From contig PGCO01000013.1 of assembly GCA_002786355.1 (NCBI GenBank), positions 434,001 to 498,000 on the forward strand: a stretch of DNA of 64,000 bases. The letters are read 5' to 3'. Position 1 is the first letter of the stretch, and every line of letters starts with the position of its first letter. Below, piece by piece: positions 9,724-19,158 of the stretch. The notes below the pieces were generated by a model. The model did no database searches and had not been told where the DNA came from. It saw only the letters and a program-made list of their open reading frames with translations. Source of the stretch: Sediminibacterium sp. FEMGT703S (lineage in GTDB: Bacteria > Bacteroidota > Bacteroidia > Chitinophagales > Chitinophagaceae). Position numbers and translations under genes: made by a program.

Positions 9724-9753
9724 GTTATCCTTGACTGGTCGTGCCTAAAAAAT

Positions 9754-9781
9754 AAAACCCCTTCTAAATGGAAGGGGTTTT
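9754..9781. terminator. Bidirectional rho-independent terminator
   Basis: A perfect 11-bp stem, AAAACCCCTTC paired with GAAGGGGTTTT, with a six-base loop and A- and T-rich flanks on both sides. It sits between the ends of two convergent genes (9723 and 9811) and can serve both. Confidence 0.9.
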
Positions 9782-9810
9782 TATTTCAATATGCGCTACT
9801 CTACCATTAA

Positions 9811-10152
9811 TTAATTCACTTTAAATGTTTTATTAGCATTGCTATCACTCACTACCAAAAAAGGTTGATCCTTATCAATACGATTACCGCTCATTACCAC
9901 CCCTACTTGTTTGGAATTGGCTATATAAAGTTTGGTGCCAACAGTATATGACAGTGATTTTTTTACACCTGGAAATAAAATATAGCCGTTGGTACCATTA
10001 CCAGCAACCCCAGGACTGTAAGATATAATCGTCACTTTCTTAGGCAGTAAAGTTGCATTTTTAAGATAGAAATTGATCAGTTTGTTTTCTGTTGTTTGAG
10101 CTGATAAAAAGTTTGCTGCAAAGAAAGTGCACATGAAAATTAATTGTTTCAT
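9811..10152 (-). CDS. Small secreted protein of unknown function
   Basis: A 113-residue protein with a clear signal peptide (residues 1-18, ending LSAQ). The mature part is about 95 residues, rich in beta-strand-forming residues and Gly/Asn, with no cysteines and no family I recognise. It starts 24 bases after the stop of the outer-membrane receptor gene on the same strand, so it is probably cotranscribed with it. It could be a small periplasmic accessory of that receptor, but this rests on position only. Confidence 0.7.
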   Translation of the reverse strand: MKQLIFMCTFFAANFLSAQTTENKLINFYLKNATLLPKKVTIISYSPGVAGNGTNGYILFPGVKKSLSYTVGTKLYIANSKQVGVVMSGNRIDKDQPFLVVSDSNANKTFKVN

Positions 10153-10176
10153 TTTGTTTGTTTTTTTGTAATTGAT

Positions 10177-12354
10177 TTATTGTTTAATACGATCCATTTC
10201 TGCACTTGATCCAGTTTCTCTTTCTCTAGCAGTTTTTATTTTATTATTGCCAAATCGATAGCTAAAACTAATGGCGATATTTCTGCTTTCCCATTTGCGA
10301 TAAGTTCGCAGGTCTAAAGTACTAGTAGTAGCAGTTTGTTCCCAACGTTGTGTGTTTAACAAGTCAGAAATTGCAAATTTTATGGTTGCTTTTTCTTTCA
10401 AGATTTTCTTACTTACCCCTAGATTAATACTACCTAGTGCTTTTGATTGATAAATTGTGGTTGCATTTTGAAAATTATACCAACCACTGATATCAGCATT
10501 CCAGTTTTTTCCTAAAGAAAAGTTTTGACTCATATACCCATTCATCCCCCAACTGCTTTGTGAACGATTTTCGATGGTGCCAAAACCATTCAGTGTTACT
10601 TGGTAAGACTGATAAAAAGGGGAAAGGCTAACGTACATATTCCACCAATTGTTTACAGGAACAGGACTGCTAATACTGATATTGAGCATTTTTCTAGTAC
10701 CTGCATTCTGCGGGGTTTGTATGGTATTTTTACCCACTTGATAAGTTAATTGCTCAATATAATTATTGGTAATACCATATTGAATTTTAAAATTAGTGGC
10801 GTATTTATAAGTATAACTCAATTCTGCTCCATAGGTAATTTGAGGTATTAAATAAGGATTTCCTTGTTCACTATTAAATGCATCTAACTGGTAAATAAAA
10901 GGATTCTGATCTTGATAATTGGGTCTATCAATTCTTTTGGTAATGGTAAATCCCAATTGGTGGTTTTGCTTTAATTGATATTGTACAAAAAGACTGGGGA
11001 ATAAATTTAAATAAGCAGTATCTGGCTTAATGGTCGCTTGCTTGAGTAAACTAGTTGAAAGTCCATTTACTGTTGTTTGTTCTGCCCTTAATCCTGCTTG
11101 GAATGACCATTTTTGATAATTGGCCTGAACACTCAAATAAACAGCATGAATATATTCTTTAAACTGAAATTGATTTGATTTACCTGTATCTGCTTTCCAA
11201 ACACCATTTAGATCATGCGATACTAATAATCCATTATTGGCCAAAGAATAAACTGACTTAAATCCAGCTTCTAGTTTAAGTTGATTCGTTAATTTTTGAG
11301 TATAGTCTGCTCTAATACTACTGATTTCAATATTCACATCAGCTTCATTATTAACGCCATTAATAGGTGCTGATAGCCCATTGGATGGTATGGCTTGAAT
11401 AGTTACTTGATTATTCAATCCTGAAAAAAATTTGCTATAGTCTGCATCAATATTTAAACTTTGTTGATTGCCATTCACCCAGCGATAATTTACATTATAG
11501 TTATTACGATTAAAACGGTTGGGAGCAATACTATTCGTAACCACATTGGTATCTAATATTCCCTGCTGTTGAATAGCCGTTAGGTTGTAATTATTCATAT
11601 TGGTGAATCGAGTGTTCTGCAACCACAAGAATCCAATAGTTGTTTTTTTATTCACTGAATAATCAATCCCTGCTCTAAAATTACTTCCACCAAATTGATC
11701 TTTTTCTATACCCCGTTGTACCAGTTGCTGATTCACTAATTTTCTATCGTTATTAGCAATGGTTTCTTGGTAACCATCATTGATACCAAAATTCCCAAAC
11801 CAATTCCATTTGTTTTTTCTAAAGTTTAGATTAGTAGACCCACTTGAACGGTTATGGGTACTCTGGGTGAAATTTCCAGTTACTGAGCCATTGAATCCAT
11901 TGGTCAAGCTCTTTTTCAAAATAATATTGATAATACCAGCATTACCTGCTGCATCGTACTTTGCAGATGGGTTAATAATAATTTCAATTTCTTTGATATT
12001 GTCCGACTCTATGCTCTTGAGTAATTGAGCAAGGTCTTGGGCAGACAACTGGGTATTCTGGTTATCAATTAAAACGGTTACCCCGTTTTTACCCCCCATT
12101 TGAATATTTTCATTGGGATCAACTACTACTCCTGGAGCTATTTTTAAAAGTTCCAAAGCGTTTTGTCCTGCTGATGAAGGCTTAGCTGCAATATTCAAGA
12201 CCGTTTTATCTACCAAGGTCTTGACAAATTGCTTATTTGCTATGACAGTCACTTCAGTAGTGGTTGTAGATTTCAAGGTATCTGCTAATGATAGAGATTG
12301 ACCTTGAGCAACAGTGCCAACAAAAAGTAGAAAAGAAGTCAGAAATTTTTGCAT
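10177..12354 (-). CDS. TonB-dependent-type outer membrane beta-barrel receptor (OMP_b-brl_3-like)
   Basis: A 725-residue outer-membrane protein. The signal peptide is at residues 1-18 from the chosen ATG (MQKFLTSF). A plug domain follows (about 35-150, with ALELLKIAPGVVVDPN and VLIDNQNTQLS), then a long beta-barrel ending in IAISFSYRFG. A basic tail with ARERETG extends past the barrel, as in the OMP_b-brl_3 family. The longer ORF starting at 12375 uses TTG and lies in the probable leader, so ATG at 12354 was preferred. The substrate is unknown; the neighbouring peptidases suggest peptides. An inverted repeat upstream suggests control by the AraC-type gene before it. Confidence 0.85.
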   Translation of the reverse strand: MQKFLTSFLLFVGTVAQGQSLSLADTLKSTTTTEVTVIANKQFVKTLVDKTVLNIAAKPSSAGQNALELLKIAPGVVVDPNENIQMGGKNGVTVLIDNQNTQLSAQDLAQLLKSIESDNIKEIEIIINPSAKYDAAGNAGIINIILKKSLTNGFNGSVTGNFTQSTHNRSSGSTNLNFRKNKWNWFGNFGINDGYQETIANNDRKLVNQQLVQRGIEKDQFGGSNFRAGIDYSVNKKTTIGFLWLQNTRFTNMNNYNLTAIQQQGILDTNVVTNSIAPNRFNRNNYNVNYRWVNGNQQSLNIDADYSKFFSGLNNQVTIQAIPSNGLSAPINGVNNEADVNIEISSIRADYTQKLTNQLKLEAGFKSVYSLANNGLLVSHDLNGVWKADTGKSNQFQFKEYIHAVYLSVQANYQKWSFQAGLRAEQTTVNGLSTSLLKQATIKPDTAYLNLFPSLFVQYQLKQNHQLGFTITKRIDRPNYQDQNPFIYQLDAFNSEQGNPYLIPQITYGAELSYTYKYATNFKIQYGITNNYIEQLTYQVGKNTIQTPQNAGTRKMLNISISSPVPVNNWWNMYVSLSPFYQSYQVTLNGFGTIENRSQSSWGMNGYMSQNFSLGKNWNADISGWYNFQNATTIYQSKALGSINLGVSKKILKEKATIKFAISDLLNTQRWEQTATTSTLDLRTYRKWESRNIAISFSYRFGNNKIKTARERETGSSAEMDRIKQ

Positions 12355-12390
12355 GATTTTCGTTTGTGGGTGCAAAATGCCCCAGCAAAC

Positions 12391-12398
12391 AAAGTTTA
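12391..12398 (-). promoter_or_regulatory. Near-consensus -7 element for the receptor gene
   Basis: On the minus strand the sequence TAAACTTTG (12390-12398) resembles TAnnTTTG with one extra base. It lies 36 bases before the ATG at 12354 and immediately downstream of the inverted repeats at 12403-12446. Confidence 0.35.
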
Positions 12399-12402
12399 CC
12401 GC

Positions 12403-12446
12403 CTCAAATCATTATTTGAGACAGGAAGAGCTAGTCTCAAATAATG
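12403..12446. promoter_or_regulatory. Candidate operator: nested inverted repeats of CTCAAATAATG
   Basis: Three copies of a CTCAAAT half-site lie in 44 bases. CTCAAAT (12403-12409) pairs with ATTTGAG (12414-12420) across four bases. CATTATTTGAG (12410-12420) is the exact reverse complement of CTCAAATAATG (12436-12446), a perfect 11-bp inverted repeat with a 15-base spacer. The array lies between an AraC-type regulator gene and the outer-membrane receptor gene, where the receptor -33 region should be. It could also fold as an AT-rich terminator hairpin, but it has no clean T-tract and the third half-site argues for protein binding. Confidence 0.55.
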
Positions 12447-12480
12447 AAACATTGATAATGAATTACTTATAAAATACTAA

Positions 12481-13719
12481 TTATTTAATTTGATACGATT
12501 TTGGACTATCCCCTGTGAATTTTTTAAACGCCCGATTAAAAGTTGCTTTACTATTAAAGCCCGCATCATAAGCTAAACTCATAATCGTTAAATGGGCATT
12601 TGCGGGATTAGCTAGGTTTTCCTTTACTTCTAATACCCGGTATTGATTTACATAATCATTAAAATTTTTACTAAAGCTTCGGTTGATTATTTTAGACAGC
12701 AAGGAAGGATTGGTTCCCAAATGATTGGCCAGGTCGGTCAAAGTAAGCTCTGGGTTTCGGTACATTTTTTCTATTGTAATAGCATGCTCAACTTTATCTA
12801 TCCAAATGGACGAAATAAAGCTTTCTGTGGATTCAGGGGTCTCCTGCGCTTCAATATTCTTCAGCACTTCAAAAGAAGCTTCTTCTTCATTTACAGCTAT
12901 GTTATCGGATACAATCCCACCAATAAGAGAAGGCATTTTGTAACGCAAAAAGTCTAATTCAAAATTCTTTCTCTGCTCAATAGAGTTGGCATAGCCCGAA
13001 ATGGCGATATAGTAAAAGATAAAAGCAAATAATAAATAATACCACCAAGTATCTTGATAGCCAATATCAACCCCCGCTAATCTAAGGATATCTAGTAAAA
13101 CGGTAGAGAAGAAATATAGAAAACAGGCAATTAAAAAATTTCTCACCCATTTAAACTGCAGGTTGTCTGCAAACGACAATTCCTGTACAATAAACGCACG
13201 ATACATTAGGTAATACCTTAAACTTAGTACAAGGTAAATGAGCAGACTAAAAAAACCAATCGCTTGGTACCAAGTATCAAAATCAGGGTCATTTTGGCCA
13301 TCCATTAAATAATATCTTTTTAAAACCAATAAGTCAGTTACAGCAACAACAATGGTCCAAATAATATATGCTATGCCAGGAACAAAATGCCATCGATATA
13401 ATTTGCTAAACTTAAATCCCGGATTTAGTAGTGTTCGGATATACATGAAAATGACCGGCCCCATTAACAATGTATGATTCATAGGAACATAGAACATAAA
13501 ATTCCTACATTCTAAACATTCAGTTCCCCAATACCAGCCTGCATAACCTAGCATCCAAGGACAGATATAAAGAATACACATGATTAAAAAGAAGCCCAAC
13601 CAATTATCGGATGGGTGTTCTTTTTGATAAGCTTTCCTAAAAAATAAGAAAGCATACACTAATCCATGAAAAAAGAAGATCAGTAATAGACTACTTCGCC
13701 AGTTAAAATCAAAATACAT
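12481..13719 (-). CDS. Membrane-bound AraC-family regulator
   Basis: A 412-residue protein with an N-terminal membrane region of about seven helices (residues 5-240). A roughly 70-residue linker follows, then a C-terminal AraC-type double helix-turn-helix (about 312-410). The HTH segments include LTDLANHLGTNPSLLSKIIN and LAYDAGFNSKATFNRAFKK. This is a one-component membrane regulator, so DNA binding would happen at the membrane in response to an envelope or membrane signal. It starts 12 bases after the tricorn-like protease stop and precedes the outer-membrane receptor, so the three may form one regulatory unit. The inverted repeats at 12403-12446 are its most likely binding site (inference). 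Confidence 0.88.
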   Translation of the reverse strand: MYFDFNWRSSLLLIFFFHGLVYAFLFFRKAYQKEHPSDNWLGFFLIMCILYICPWMLGYAGWYWGTECLECRNFMFYVPMNHTLLMGPVIFMYIRTLLNPGFKFSKLYRWHFVPGIAYIIWTIVVAVTDLLVLKRYYLMDGQNDPDFDTWYQAIGFFSLLIYLVLSLRYYLMYRAFIVQELSFADNLQFKWVRNFLIACFLYFFSTVLLDILRLAGVDIGYQDTWWYYLLFAFIFYYIAISGYANSIEQRKNFELDFLRYKMPSLIGGIVSDNIAVNEEEASFEVLKNIEAQETPESTESFISSIWIDKVEHAITIEKMYRNPELTLTDLANHLGTNPSLLSKIINRSFSKNFNDYVNQYRVLEVKENLANPANAHLTIMSLAYDAGFNSKATFNRAFKKFTGDSPKSYQIK

Positions 13720-13732
13720 TACTCAATTTATA

Positions 13733-16700
13733 TTATTTCAATTGCTTTAATACTTCTTCAATGGCTTTGTCTAACTGTGGATCCCTTTTATTGATTTTAT
13801 CATTAAAATTTAATGGAACCATGATATCTGGAGCCACGCCTGTTAGCTCTAAATCATTTCCATCTAAACCATAACAGCCCCAACTAGGTAAACGCACAAA
13901 TGAACCATCTACTAATCCTGCACCACTGGTGAAAATAATCCAGCGATAGGTTGGCATACCAATAATTTTTCCCAGTTTTAATGTTTTAAACCCTTCTGCT
14001 GTCATTTCCGCATCGCTCAATGATTGTTCGTTAATCAATAAAACAATGGGCTTATCTGATGGACCAAAATTAGACTGAGGGGATAATTTACCCTCGCGGT
14101 ACTTCCAACGTAAATATGTTTTCTGACTCAAGAACTTCAATACTTCATCGTGCACATTTCCACCTGTATTATACCGAAGGTCTAATATCAACGCATCTTT
14201 CTGATACAGGTCTTGGGTCATATCAATAAAAAACTTTTCAAGCTCTCCCAAGCCCATATCTTTCATTGTATGATAAGCAACTTTTTTATTGGTTTTTGCA
14301 TCTACAATTGCTTGATTGTTCTTTATCCATTCATCGTATAAATTAGGTGCAATAACTCTTTGTGGATGAATGTTTACACTTATTTGTTTACCGTTTCGAT
14401 TGAATACTAATTGTAATTCTCTATCAAAACTCGGCTTACTAAAGTAGCTGTTTCTGTCTTTAGTAATATCTACTGTTTCATTATTTACTTTTATCAAAAT
14501 ATCACCAGGTAAAATATCAACTGATTTTTTATCTGCTGCAGTATTGGCTATTACATCTTTAACAGTGTAAGGTTGTTCGTTTTCAAAACGAATACCCGTT
14601 TCCATAGTACGGTTAACCAAACGAATTGTTTCTTCATCTCCAAAAGAAGAAAATCCTTGGTGAGAAGAATTTAATTCACCCAATAAATCATTTAATAAAA
14701 CCCTCAAATCTGCTCTGGTATTGAGTGCTGGCAAATAATTTTCGTACTTCTTTTTCATTGCACGCCAGTCTACTCCATGGAATTTTTCGTCGTAGAAATT
14801 CTGTTCTACTTGAGCCCAAGTTTCTTGAAAAATCTGTTTAAACTCTGCTGCCAAACTTCTTTGAAATGTTTGGGTAATCATAACCATGTCTGCTTTATTG
14901 GCGTCCAGATTAAACTTATAAATGTTGCCATTGCCTAATAAAAAGGTTTTATCGCCCGCTTCAGTGTATTCAATACTATTGGCGTCTATGCCGTTTATTC
15001 GTTCTGTTTTACTAGGTTCAAAAGGATCTAATACTGTTTTCCAAAGAGACATTTTACCTTCTGCATGATCACTGATGTATAATAAAGTTGTTTTATCTCC
15101 CTTCTTAATTACATTCAACAAATATTGAGATCCAAAACTGGGTCCAACTTGTTCCAATCTTTCCATTAATCCATTAAAATCAATATTGATTACCAATGAA
15201 GGTTTCGTTGTGTCTTTCTTTTCAACTTTAAATAAATCATTGAATTTATCTGACCTAAATGGCTCATCCAATTTTTCTAAAGCCATTCTATAAACTCTTG
15301 GATTAGCCATGCCAAATGGATAAGAAGGCTTAGTTCTATTGCTCACAAAATAAATATACTTCCCATCAGGAGACCAAATAGGATCCGCTTCGGTTACACC
15401 CGAGTTAGTTAAATTATAGGTTTTGTTTTCCTTAATATGATGAATCATTATGTCTTGCTCAAAATTTTTAACCACAGTAAACACCAAGTATTCTTCGTTA
15501 GGAGAAAATCCTGGATTAGAATTTTGCATTGCCCAGATTTCATCTTTAACCACCGATTTAGATTCAAAGGTTTTGGTATCCATCAACACCACTTCATCTC
15601 TTCCGCTTAAAAAAACCATTTTGCTTTTTGATTTATTTAATACTAAAGAGCGATTATCCTTAGTTAGGTTCGTGATTTTTTTAGGAGCTGTTGTACCATC
15701 TGCGGAAACAGAAAAAATATTCAAATAGCCGTCTACTGTTTCATTAAATAATAAAGTGCTATTGTCTGCTAACCATTTTACTTCGCGAGCTCTTTCCGTA
15801 TTTCCTTTATTGATTTGCTTCACAAACTTTCCTTCAACATCACTTACGAATAATTCTCCTCTTGAAATAAATGCTAATTTTTTACCATCTGGTGAAACAT
15901 CCATTGCATCAATCTTTCCGCGGACATCATATTCTTTTTGTGCTGGTAAAATTTGGTTTCTATACAATTGAATATTCAGCGGACTCGCTTTTTTATTCGC
16001 TACATTATACCACCACAATTGATAATCTTTTTCAAAAACTACATAAGCACCATTAGCACTTACTAAAGGTGTTTTAATAGAACTGTTAAACTCAGTAAGG
16101 GCTATTTTTTTGCCGTTGCTAAACGTGTATAAGTTATACTCCCCATTTGCTTCATCGGAAATAAAATAGATTGAACCCTTTTGATCAATGGTGGTTGCAA
16201 AATCTTTACCTACCCAATTGGTATGTTTTTGATATGCTTTTGTTTTTAGATTATACGATTGAATATCTGGATTAAATGGCCCTTTATATCTTTTTCTTGC
16301 AACCTGGTTATTGCTTTCCCAAGTATCATTAAAATAAATATCTCCAGTGGTAGGATGTTCAGCAATTAAGTGATCCATTAAAAAATAATGATCTGCAAAT
16401 AAACGTTTGGGCGTTCCCCCATTAATGCCCACCGTATATGCAGAAGCAGGACCATACCTATTAGAAGTAAAATAAATGGATTTACTATCCCAACTAAAAT
16501 TGGATACAACATCTGCAGCACTATGAAAAGTAAGTTGTTTTACTTCGCCACCATTCAGGGGCATGATATAGACATCGGTATTACCCATCTGCTCGCCTGT
16601 AAAGGCCAACCATTTTCCGTCAGGAGAAATACGAGGCGTTGTTTCATAGCCTTGCATGGCAGTTAAGCGAGTAGCTTGCAAATCAACCGTTGAAGCTTTC

Positions 16701-16843
16701 CAAAGGTCACCTTCAAAACTAAATACCACTGTTTGTGCATCCGGTGACAATACAGGATGAGATAAAAAACGAGGTGAAACGGTTTGCGCGGAGAGGGTTT
16801 GAACGGTTAAACCAAATAAGACCAATAATTTTCTAGTAAGCAT
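13733..16843 (-). CDS. Tricorn-like S41 protease (second paralogue)
   Basis: A 1036-residue secreted protease from the chosen start MLTRKLLVLFGLTVQTLSAQ, which is a clean signal peptide. The longer ORF start at 16900 lies inside the terminator of the upstream gene and was rejected. WD40/TolB-type blades with SPDG motifs fill the first two thirds, followed by a PDZ region and an S41 domain. Probable catalytic residues are His728 (NSSHQG), Ser943-Asp944 (SLSDAEM) and the Glu in NDLELTG. It has the same architecture as the 6514 protease but is clearly diverged. A near match TCAATTTG to the -7 element lies five bases before the ATG. The AraC-type gene follows after 12 bases. Confidence 0.92.
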   Translation of the reverse strand: MLTRKLLVLFGLTVQTLSAQTVSPRFLSHPVLSPDAQTVVFSFEGDLWKASTVDLQATRLTAMQGYETTPRISPDGKWLAFTGEQMGNTDVYIMPLNGGEVKQLTFHSAADVVSNFSWDSKSIYFTSNRYGPASAYTVGINGGTPKRLFADHYFLMDHLIAEHPTTGDIYFNDTWESNNQVARKRYKGPFNPDIQSYNLKTKAYQKHTNWVGKDFATTIDQKGSIYFISDEANGEYNLYTFSNGKKIALTEFNSSIKTPLVSANGAYVVFEKDYQLWWYNVANKKASPLNIQLYRNQILPAQKEYDVRGKIDAMDVSPDGKKLAFISRGELFVSDVEGKFVKQINKGNTERAREVKWLADNSTLLFNETVDGYLNIFSVSADGTTAPKKITNLTKDNRSLVLNKSKSKMVFLSGRDEVVLMDTKTFESKSVVKDEIWAMQNSNPGFSPNEEYLVFTVVKNFEQDIMIHHIKENKTYNLTNSGVTEADPIWSPDGKYIYFVSNRTKPSYPFGMANPRVYRMALEKLDEPFRSDKFNDLFKVEKKDTTKPSLVINIDFNGLMERLEQVGPSFGSQYLLNVIKKGDKTTLLYISDHAEGKMSLWKTVLDPFEPSKTERINGIDANSIEYTEAGDKTFLLGNGNIYKFNLDANKADMVMITQTFQRSLAAEFKQIFQETWAQVEQNFYDEKFHGVDWRAMKKKYENYLPALNTRADLRVLLNDLLGELNSSHQGFSSFGDEETIRLVNRTMETGIRFENEQPYTVKDVIANTAADKKSVDILPGDILIKVNNETVDITKDRNSYFSKPSFDRELQLVFNRNGKQISVNIHPQRVIAPNLYDEWIKNNQAIVDAKTNKKVAYHTMKDMGLGELEKFFIDMTQDLYQKDALILDLRYNTGGNVHDEVLKFLSQKTYLRWKYREGKLSPQSNFGPSDKPIVLLINEQSLSDAEMTAEGFKTLKLGKIIGMPTYRWIIFTSGAGLVDGSFVRLPSWGCYGLDGNDLELTGVAPDIMVPLNFNDKINKRDPQLDKAIEEVLKQLK

Positions 16844-16887
16844 ATTTGCAAATTGAATACTGAAAATAAGCGTATTTATATAACAAA

Positions 16888-16917
16888 AAAAGCCACCCAT
16901 ATAAATGAGTGGCTTTT
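16888..16917 (-). terminator. Rho-independent terminator of the DPP IV-like gene
   Basis: A nine-base-pair stem, AAAAGCCAC paired with GTGGCTTTT, with an inner CAT/ATG pairing across an ATAA loop. On the minus strand it is followed by a run of T. It sits 21 bases after the stop of the S9 peptidase gene. Confidence 0.88.
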
Positions 16918-16938
16918 AATATCATCCTTAAGCAGCTT

Positions 16939-19101
16939 TTAGCGCAACATTCCTTTTGGAACTTCCTTACCTAATAAATGCTTATAGATAAACTTGGTTT
17001 TTAAATTATTAAAGTGATTGCCTTTAGCACCACCCCAGCCATGTCTTCCACCTGGATACAACATAAATTCAAAATCTTTTCCTTTGTCTTGTAAAGCACT
17101 AGCTAACTGAATGCTGTTTTGCATATGCACATTATCATCCATGGTTCCATGCACCAATTGCAAAACTCCATTGAATTTATCAATATGAGTTAATACGCTA
17201 CCGCTTTTGTAACCGTCTGGGTTTTCTGCTGGAGTATCCATGAATTTCTCTGTGTAATGACTATCATACAATTTCCAATCAATTACAGAACCACCTGCCA
17301 TAGCATGGGTAAATACAGATGAACCATAGGTTAAAGCATAAGCACTCATATATCCACCATAACTAAAACCAGTAATAGCAATTTTAGTAGGGTCTGCTTG
17401 ACCATTTTGAATAAACCACTTAGCCATATGCATGTAGTCTTGCATTTCCCAGAAACCTAAGTTGCGGTGCATATAATTCACCCCTGCTTTACCAAAATGA
17501 CCGCTAGCACGGTGATCAAACTTTACATGAATCAATCCTTCTTGTGCATATATTTCACGAGTAGGATTCCAGCTCCAACTATCCCAAGTATTACCTGCAT
17601 TAGGACCACCATAAATATCTACCAACATGGGGTATTTTTTATTTGGATCCATATTGGCAGGCCAAGTTACTTGAGCAGGCAATTCAAATAAACCATCAGC
17701 ACTTTTTATACGAATGAATTCGGTTTTAGCAATAGCATACTCATCCATAGCACTACCCTTTGCATCTCCTAATTCACGCACAATTTTACCTTTGCCATCT
17801 ACCAAAGTCATTTTGTTTGGAGTGGTAGAATTACTGTAACCAGTTACAAAATATTTCCCATTAGGAGACAATCTTATTTGTGTATGATTATAATCTCCAA
17901 AAGTCAACCGCTTCATTTCAGCACCATTCATCTTAATGCTGTATAAATCTGTACGAGCTGTATTTTCTTTACCTCTAGCAGTAAAATAAACCACTCCGTT
18001 TTTCTCGTCAATTAACTCAGTACTTAACACGGTGAACTCACCAGAAGTTATTGGATTAATAAGACTACCATCATTATTATGTAAATACAAATGATTCCAT
18101 CCTGTTTTATCACTTTCTAAAATAAAAGCCGGCTTGCTTTTTAAGAAAGTAAAACGCTGGCCTGCTTTGTCTTCTAAATCAACCCATGTTTTTTGCTGTT
18201 CTTCGTACATGATTTTTTTAGCCCCAGTTCCAGGATTAACATCAAAAATTTTCAAATGGTCTTGGCCACGATTAATCCATTGAACCAATAAACTACTACC
18301 ATCGTTTCTCCAAACAGGCCATCCAAAATATTGGTCTTCTTTGGCATTAAAATCGGCCCATGTAGTTGCACCACCATCTACATTTACAAATCCCACTTTT
18401 ACTTCTGGATTTTTATCACCTGGCTTAGGATAACGAGTTTCTTCAATAAAACCGTGTTGCCCTTCACTGCTGTAAATAGGGAACATAGGCACCATGCTTT
18501 CATCAAAATGCATGTACGCTAATTGTTTGCTATTAGGGTTCCACCAAAATGCGCGATAGCGAGTACCTCTACCGAAAATCTCTTCCCAATAAACCCAACT
18601 AGCAAAACCATTTAATGAAGTGCTGGTTCCACTGAAAGTAAGTCTGGTTTCCTTATTCGTTACCAAATTATAGGTATACAAATCATTCGATTTAGTGTAT
18701 GCGATATATGAACTGTCAGGAGAGAAAGTTGGATTCTTTTCTTCAGCTGCATCAAAAGTGATTTGCTTTTCAGTATCCCCATTTTTATAAAACAAATCTG
18801 CTTTTTTTACAGATACGGTTTTAGTAGGAGGAGCTGCTCCCTTCATTTGATCTGGAGTAGCCACGGTCAATTTACCCGTTTTCACTTCCATTACATAATT
18901 CTTAGCAGCAGAATCAGGATGAATTTTTTGGTTTAAAATTACTCGATCATCATCCAACCATTTCATAAACTGAGGTAATGGATTGCGAAAATTTTCTGGC
19001 AATTTATTGGCCATTAAATCAGCTTTACTGATTACTTTTTTTTGAGCCAAAATAGGGTATGCAAGCAATAGCATCCCAAACGATAGAATAAACTTGTTCA
19101 T
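16939..19101 (-). CDS. S9 family peptidase, dipeptidyl peptidase IV-like
   Basis: A 720-residue secreted serine peptidase with a signal peptide (residues 1-19, ending LAQ). An N-terminal beta-propeller (DPPIV_N, about 90-440) is followed by an alpha/beta-hydrolase domain. The nucleophile Ser580 is in GFSYGGY, the acid is in HGTMDDNVH and the His is in GGRHGWGG, so the triad is complete. Double acidic residues in the propeller (VYWEEIFGRG) match the DPP IV N-terminus-binding Glu pair. It should release dipeptides, often Xaa-Pro, from peptides in the periplasm. Together with the two tricorn-like proteases it suggests a secreted peptide-degradation set. It ends in a strong terminator. Confidence 0.93.
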   Translation of the reverse strand: MNKFILSFGMLLLAYPILAQKKVISKADLMANKLPENFRNPLPQFMKWLDDDRVILNQKIHPDSAAKNYVMEVKTGKLTVATPDQMKGAAPPTKTVSVKKADLFYKNGDTEKQITFDAAEEKNPTFSPDSSYIAYTKSNDLYTYNLVTNKETRLTFSGTSTSLNGFASWVYWEEIFGRGTRYRAFWWNPNSKQLAYMHFDESMVPMFPIYSSEGQHGFIEETRYPKPGDKNPEVKVGFVNVDGGATTWADFNAKEDQYFGWPVWRNDGSSLLVQWINRGQDHLKIFDVNPGTGAKKIMYEEQQKTWVDLEDKAGQRFTFLKSKPAFILESDKTGWNHLYLHNNDGSLINPITSGEFTVLSTELIDEKNGVVYFTARGKENTARTDLYSIKMNGAEMKRLTFGDYNHTQIRLSPNGKYFVTGYSNSTTPNKMTLVDGKGKIVRELGDAKGSAMDEYAIAKTEFIRIKSADGLFELPAQVTWPANMDPNKKYPMLVDIYGGPNAGNTWDSWSWNPTREIYAQEGLIHVKFDHRASGHFGKAGVNYMHRNLGFWEMQDYMHMAKWFIQNGQADPTKIAITGFSYGGYMSAYALTYGSSVFTHAMAGGSVIDWKLYDSHYTEKFMDTPAENPDGYKSGSVLTHIDKFNGVLQLVHGTMDDNVHMQNSIQLASALQDKGKDFEFMLYPGGRHGWGGAKGNHFNNLKTKFIYKHLLGKEVPKGMLR

Positions 19102-19118
19102 GGTTCAGCATTTGAACC
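19102..19118. other. Hairpin adjacent to the DPP IV-like start codon
   Basis: An inverted repeat GGTTCA-GCATT-TGAACC touches the ATG of the S9 peptidase gene. It could mask the start in the mRNA or be an operator. The stem is only six base pairs. Confidence 0.4.
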
Positions 19119-19158
19119 GTGAATATAGTAAAATATGCAAGAAGCCTTAATAGGCTAA

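Noticed and set aside
16844..16900. A longer N-terminus for the second tricorn-like protease
   Set aside because: It begins inside the terminator of the S9 peptidase gene and places a non-signal sequence before a clean signal peptide.
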